NCBI RefSeq assembly: GCF_002217285.1
Contig: NZ_MUGW01000022.1
Coordinates: 62,001 to 126,000 of the forward strand
Reading direction: 5' to 3'
From: Flavobacterium hercynium
Lineage (GTDB): Bacteria; Bacteroidota; Bacteroidia; Flavobacteriales; Flavobacteriaceae
DNA: 64,000 nucleotides
In this document: piece after piece, positions 60,362-64,000 of the stretch
Layout: each line of letters starts with the position of its first letter
Position numbering within the stretch: the stretch's first letter is position 1
Made by a program: the position numbers and the translations under genes
The notes under the pieces: model-generated
Database searches by the model: none
Seen by the model: only the letters and a program-made list of their open reading frames with translations
Told to the model about the DNA's origin: nothing

Positions 60362-60712
60362 TTATAATTGCTTTTTTCCTTGCAGGTTAAATATCACATC
60401 CCAAAAATCTTCACCGTTTTTTGTGTCGCCATACTTGGTATACCATTCTTCTTTAAAGACTTCCCATTCAGTTTCAGTATATCCTTTGCTTTTATCAGTT
60501 TTAAAACAGGAGCTGTCTTCTTCTTTTGGCGAAATAATAGGTTCCTTAAAAGCAGGTAAAGTATCTAACGAAGAGGAATCGGTATTGCTTTCCTTATCTT
60601 CATTAAAATCTTCTTTTTGTCCTTCATTTTTTGCATTTTCGTATGCTGTTTTAGTTTGGCTTGTGCCATAATACAATGCTATCAAGCATAACAATAGAAA
60701 TATCTTTTTCAT
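60362..60712 (-). CDS. Small exported protein sharing the C-terminal motif of its neighbour
   Basis: A 116-residue protein with a signal peptide (1-19, IALYYGTS) and a low-complexity acidic linker (30-68). Its C-terminal segment 75-109 shares the pattern YTxxEWExFxEEW, then KNGxxFWDxIFN, with the end of the 279-residue protein encoded 8 bases upstream. No known family was recognised. It is the third gene after a VgrG-protease fusion and is probably on the same transcript. A second immunity gene, or a decoy left by duplication, is the most likely role. Confidence 0.72.
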   Translation of the reverse strand: MKKIFLLLCLIALYYGTSQTKTAYENAKNEGQKEDFNEDKESNTDSSSLDTLPAFKEPIISPKEEDSSCFKTDKSKGYTETEWEVFKEEWYTKYGDTKNGEDFWDVIFNLQGKKQL

Positions 60713-60720
60713 TTTTCTTT

Positions 60721-61560
60721 TTACTTGTTAAAAATATTATCCCAAAAAAAGTTTCTGCCGTTTTTTTGTTCTTCATCTTTTCTATGCCATTCTTCTTCAA
60801 AAATCTCCCATTCTTTTTTAGTGTAATGTTTGCCTTTATAACTTTTATAATAAGCGTTGTCTTCTGCTTTCTTTTGTTTTAAAACTTTTAGATATTCATA
60901 AATAGGTACTTTAGGTTTCGCGCTTCTGGTAGGATAAGAAGTTATGAATAATGTCTCTCCTGTTATACCGTCTATTAAAAAATATTCCCATTTAGCATCA
61001 GGATATTCTTTAGATCGCAGATAAACTTCATAAATAGGTTTGCCTATCTCTTGATCTACATGTCTGCTAACAATACTTTTTTGTGTTCTGTCTTCTAAAT
61101 CAGCACCATTCTCATTTTTGATTTTTTCAATGAGTTGTGGTAATGTAAAAAGATAAGGTTTGTCATTATTAACTTCATTAATAAGTAGACCGGTTTCATC
61201 GTACGTTTTAGTTATTCCTATCGAAAATTGATAAAACTGCGTAAGGAAAATGCGCATAAGGCTTGTTTTTTTATCATAGACAGCTGTTTTTTTATATGTG
61301 TTTAGTATTGAGCTTCTTTCTACCTGTATTTTATCGTCATAGTATGATAGACTTAAACGTTCATTATCCTTTTTTAGAAATTTTTCATCTTCAGTTTGTG
61401 ACCAGGCAGGGTCTGTTTCCCAGTCTTTGTATAGTTCAATGTTGAAATATTGCATTTTGTCTTTTTTGATTTGGTTTGTAGTTTTTTCAGTTACCGTTGT
61501 TGTTTGACTAATGCAATTACAGGTAGCCAGAATATAGAACAGCAATAGTGACTTTTTCAT
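60721..61560 (-). CDS. Exported protein with PepSY-like segment; candidate immunity protein of the VgrG protease
   Basis: A 279-residue protein whose first 19 residues (MKKSLLLFYILATCNCIS) look like a signal sequence; Cys14 follows LAT, a weak lipobox. Residues about 139-208 hold a PepSY-like pattern: TLPQLIEKI, IYEVYLRSKEY and WEYFLIDGITGETL, where PepSY domains bind or inhibit proteases. The C-terminus (236-278) has YTKKEWEIFEEEW and KNGRNFFWDNIFN, shared with the next gene. It starts 4 bases after the stop of the VgrG fusion, so it is cotranslated. Immunity against the toxin's metzincin domain is inference from location, export signal and fold. The family is otherwise unrecognised. Confidence 0.7.
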   Translation of the reverse strand: MKKSLLLFYILATCNCISQTTTVTEKTTNQIKKDKMQYFNIELYKDWETDPAWSQTEDEKFLKKDNERLSLSYYDDKIQVERSSILNTYKKTAVYDKKTSLMRIFLTQFYQFSIGITKTYDETGLLINEVNNDKPYLFTLPQLIEKIKNENGADLEDRTQKSIVSRHVDQEIGKPIYEVYLRSKEYPDAKWEYFLIDGITGETLFITSYPTRSAKPKVPIYEYLKVLKQKKAEDNAYYKSYKGKHYTKKEWEIFEEEWHRKDEEQKNGRNFFWDNIFNK

Positions 61561-61564
61561 TTTA

Positions 61565-64000
61565 TTACGTAATACTAGGATTTACAATTTTCCATTGGTA
61601 ATACCATAAAGAGTAAGTGCTTTTATTATAAGCCATGATGTTAGTTGTAGCGTGATCTGGATTACCTGTTTGTTGAAAATCAGTCTTAACTCCGCATGGA
61701 AATGTATATTTATATCCAGACTCAGTTAGTATTGCATGATCACGATGTGTGTGATAAAGTCCTAAGCCATGCATTGTTTCGTGATTTAAAGTATAATTAT
61801 CACTTTTTGCTGTGGTAAATAAAACAGCATTGAATATTCCTATTTCTTGAGTTACTCCTTCAAAAGTTGGCTCGTTTGAAGGGATTCCAAATTTAAAAAT
61901 AGTAAAATGGAAAGAGTAAAGTAGATCATAAGTAGTACCGTTCTGATCTTGTAAATCAAAAAAAAGATCCTTACAATCTGTAAATAGACTTTTTCTCAAT
62001 AGACCGTTGCTATCCAAAGCTTTGATGAAGTCACCGTCTACATGACAGCCGCCAGGCATAAAATCAGGTTCAGCTGTTAAATCTAATTTTAAGGTTTCAA
62101 TATTGGGTATACTAAGTGTTTGATAGAGCGTATTATATAGATTTATTTCTTCTAACGTAGTAAATGCCCCCTTATCTACACATCCTGGATTAGCTATCTC
62201 TGTCTTGACTTTTATCAAAGCGATATCTAATTCCTGGCGGATGTCATCATTGTTTTTAAGTATTTTTAATCTTCCAGCCAGTTTTTTATCTTGAACATTC
62301 GACAGCGTTGCAGCACTTGAAGAACTGGTAATAGGTTTAGGATACGCATATATATCAATATATTCATCTTGATTTAAGTCCTTTAAGCAGGTAACAGTGA
62401 TGCTAATTTTTTTATCTACTAATCCTTTTGTTTTATTTTTTTCAGACAAAACGTCTGTATCGATCTTTAATAAAGTTTTGTCATATTCAAATTCCAACTT
62501 CTCTAAGTCTTCTTCGATATCGATAAGTAATCTTAATGTTGCGTAGTAAGGAGGTTTTACCAAGCGGCCTGGATTTAAAGATTGTACAAATTCCTCAGAA
62601 AACAGGGTTAAATACGGTACAAAATATTCTGCAGGCGAAGATGTTGCTCCAGCTACTGGTTTACGTGCAATAGGTATAGTCTCGTATTCTAATTTAAACT
62701 TTTCAAAAGCTTCTGCTTGGGTTAGGTCAGCTATGCCGTTTTTATAGCCGCTTTCAATAATGCTTTCATAATCGGATTCCATGCTTAAACCATTGTCTTT
62801 TTCGCGAAGCCAGTCAAAACCAAATTCTCCTCTCCAAAATTTATTAGGTCTAAAATGAACAACAGCAAGTTCGATGGCTTGAGTAGGAGCGGCATTTATT
62901 GTTGCAGGTGAGTTGGTAAAGCCGTTACCGCTGCCGCTATTTATTTTAGCGGTACCTTTGCTATTGATAATTGCTTCTTCATCGGAGTGAACTACTACCT
63001 TTTTTTTACCATGTGTTTTAACAACTTTTGCTTCGATATCAATCGTGTCATTACTATTTATTAAAACTTTACCACTGCATAGATTCATAAAACCCTTTAT
63101 GACTTGCTTCATTTCTTTGCTGGTAACATAAATTTTATTCAGCGCATTAAGAACATAATCATTAGTGGTTATTTTAGTGCTGTCTGACGCATTAATAATC
63201 AGATTTTTAACATCAATATGCAGTGTGTCTGCTCTTAGTGTAATATTATGGTTGCCATCTAATTCGATTTTGTTGTTAGAAGCATCCTGAAGTAATACGC
63301 TTCCGGCGCTATCATTCATTGCCAATTGATTACCACTTCGGGTAGCTAGTACTTTCAGATCATTATTAGGTGTGCTGAAACCACTTTTTTGTTTCGTATT
63401 GGTCATAATTCCAGCAACAAAAGGAAGTTCCGCATTGTTTCCCTGAAATTCTACCAAAATGGTATCGCCAATTTCCGGTATTAGATGAGAACCTTTACTA
63501 GTACCGCCATAATTTTGTAGCAGTGGAATATAAGGTGTTGTTTTGTTTTTAGGTTCCTGCCACGGCATTTGTACCTGCACCGCGCTCAGTCCGTCTGGAT
63601 CAGCATTAGCTATAACTATTCCGGTCTGACTAATACAATAGGGCAGTAAATCAGGATTGGTTTGCGGGGAAAATACGGAACCATTTAAGTTTACCGCTGT
63701 AAAATCATTTTCGTAACAACCTTCGTCTTCGCAGAAATGTTTAACGCTCGTTACGCAATATGAACTTTCGAGTTGTGCATCGACACCAGTTATGCGAACT
63801 GTATTGCCCAGTGTAATTCCCGCCACTTCACTTTTTACAGTTACCTGCATTAGTTTACCTAAAACAGATCGCATTTTGTTCTTGGAGTATTCTTCCAAAG
63901 CCGTTTTTCCGCTTCCGCCGGCAGAATTCTGATTCCGTTGTTGCTGTGCGGTCTGATTGAAAACAGTATTAGATTTGTTTAAAAAATTCTGCTGAAAACC
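61565..64000 (-). CDS. vgrG: VgrG spike with C-terminal metzincin-type zinc protease (5' end outside window)
   Basis: The frame is open through the last window base, so the start lies beyond it; a TTG at 63898 is not a start. About 811 residues are visible. The visible N-terminal part ends the gp27-like region, then a gp5 OB fold (ISQTGIVIANADPDGLSAVQ and EIGDTILVEFQG, about 63400-63630) and the repeated NKIELDGNHNITLRADTLHI spike follow. A linker beginning AVVHFRPNKFWRGEFGFDWL comes next. The C-terminal domain has HETMHGLGLYH (61751-61783), the zinc motif of metzincins, and the Met-turn NIMAY (61628-61642). It is thus an evolved VgrG of type VI secretion carrying a protease toxin. Two exported proteins follow immediately. 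Confidence 0.88.
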   Translation of the reverse strand, partial: GFQQNFLNKSNTVFNQTAQQQRNQNSAGGSGKTALEEYSKNKMRSVLGKLMQVTVKSEVAGITLGNTVRITGVDAQLESSYCVTSVKHFCEDEGCYENDFTAVNLNGSVFSPQTNPDLLPYCISQTGIVIANADPDGLSAVQVQMPWQEPKNKTTPYIPLLQNYGGTSKGSHLIPEIGDTILVEFQGNNAELPFVAGIMTNTKQKSGFSTPNNDLKVLATRSGNQLAMNDSAGSVLLQDASNNKIELDGNHNITLRADTLHIDVKNLIINASDSTKITTNDYVLNALNKIYVTSKEMKQVIKGFMNLCSGKVLINSNDTIDIEAKVVKTHGKKKVVVHSDEEAIINSKGTAKINSGSGNGFTNSPATINAAPTQAIELAVVHFRPNKFWRGEFGFDWLREKDNGLSMESDYESIIESGYKNGIADLTQAEAFEKFKLEYETIPIARKPVAGATSSPAEYFVPYLTLFSEEFVQSLNPGRLVKPPYYATLRLLIDIEEDLEKLEFEYDKTLLKIDTDVLSEKNKTKGLVDKKISITVTCLKDLNQDEYIDIYAYPKPITSSSSAATLSNVQDKKLAGRLKILKNNDDIRQELDIALIKVKTEIANPGCVDKGAFTTLEEINLYNTLYQTLSIPNIETLKLDLTAEPDFMPGGCHVDGDFIKALDSNGLLRKSLFTDCKDLFFDLQDQNGTTYDLLYSFHFTIFKFGIPSNEPTFEGVTQEIGIFNAVLFTTAKSDNYTLNHETMHGLGLYHTHRDHAILTESGYKYTFPCGVKTDFQQTGNPDHATTNIMAYNKSTYSLWYYQWKIVNPSIT

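Noticed and set aside
60324..60882. Plus-strand frames opposite the two small exported proteins
   Set aside because: Their composition (Phe/Ser/Leu) is that of antisense AT-rich coding DNA; the minus frames have signal peptides, tight spacing and a shared motif.
63898..63898. TTG start of VgrG at 63898
   Set aside because: The frame stays open to the window edge with a coherent glycine/serine/glutamine linker, and the usual VgrG N-terminal domain is missing, so the gene begins outside.

Overview
The window is low-GC, densely packed DNA from a member of the Bacteroidota, most likely a Flavobacterium of the F. johnsoniae type. The reasons are the Bacteroidota promoter pattern (TTTG about 18-21 bases before TAnnTTTG), SCSSDDD-type lipoproteins, a carbamoyltransferase of the Bacteroides N-succinylornithine type, a bacillithiol-linked YtxJ protein, DUF6377 and NUDIX-type sugar regulators, and a VgrG like those of Bacteroidota type VI secretion. 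This placement rests on recognising families, not on a database search. No rRNA, tRNA, CRISPR array, insertion sequence or prophage was seen.

Layout. 1-8372: arginine biosynthesis operon argG(partial)-argC-argD-two unknown membrane proteins-argF'-argB-argE-argH. 8471-15945: a lipoprotein, two DUF2157-like membrane proteins, a YtxJ-like protein, clpB, a 39-residue membrane protein and a DUF808 protein. 16187-19752: the agmatine-to-putrescine enzymes AguB and AguA, placed on either side of an OmpA-family protein. 19946-29968: housekeeping and sensory genes (secreted nuclease/phosphatase-fold protein, fumarylacetoacetase, glyA, MiaE-like hydroxylase, GNAT, pentapeptide-like protein, two-component system, UspA-like protein, bestrophin). 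30034-34860: a MocR-type regulator divergent from a RarD-type transporter, then an acyl-CoA oxidase-like flavoprotein.

35136-51069 is a glycan-use region. A NUDIX-fold regulator with a degraded catalytic box diverges from a TonB-dependent receptor, which is followed by a GH3 enzyme, an esterase, a second GH3, a membrane-bound DUF6377 regulator, a third GH3, a DUF1349 protein and an acyltransferase. A 21-bp perfect palindrome overlaps the receptor's -7 promoter box and is the best operator candidate. There is no SusC/SusD pair. 51243-59528 holds an ArsR/Old Yellow Enzyme pair, a thioredoxin-like protein, a GH2 enzyme, an AraC regulator, a cupin and a zinc alcohol dehydrogenase.

59625-64000, on the minus strand, ends in the most interesting locus: a VgrG spike (5' end outside the window) fused to a C-terminal metzincin-like zinc protease (HExxHxxGxxH plus a NIMAY Met-turn). 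Four bases later comes an exported protein with a PepSY-like segment, then a small exported protein sharing its C-terminal motif. This looks like a type VI effector with its immunity genes.

The intergenic DNA is unusual. It carries many imperfect palindromes and short-word repeats (nine tandem GATTTTA heptamers, four roughly 92-100-bp CGCAAAG/CTTTGCG hairpin units, and two copies of a 75-80-bp element containing GCTATC).
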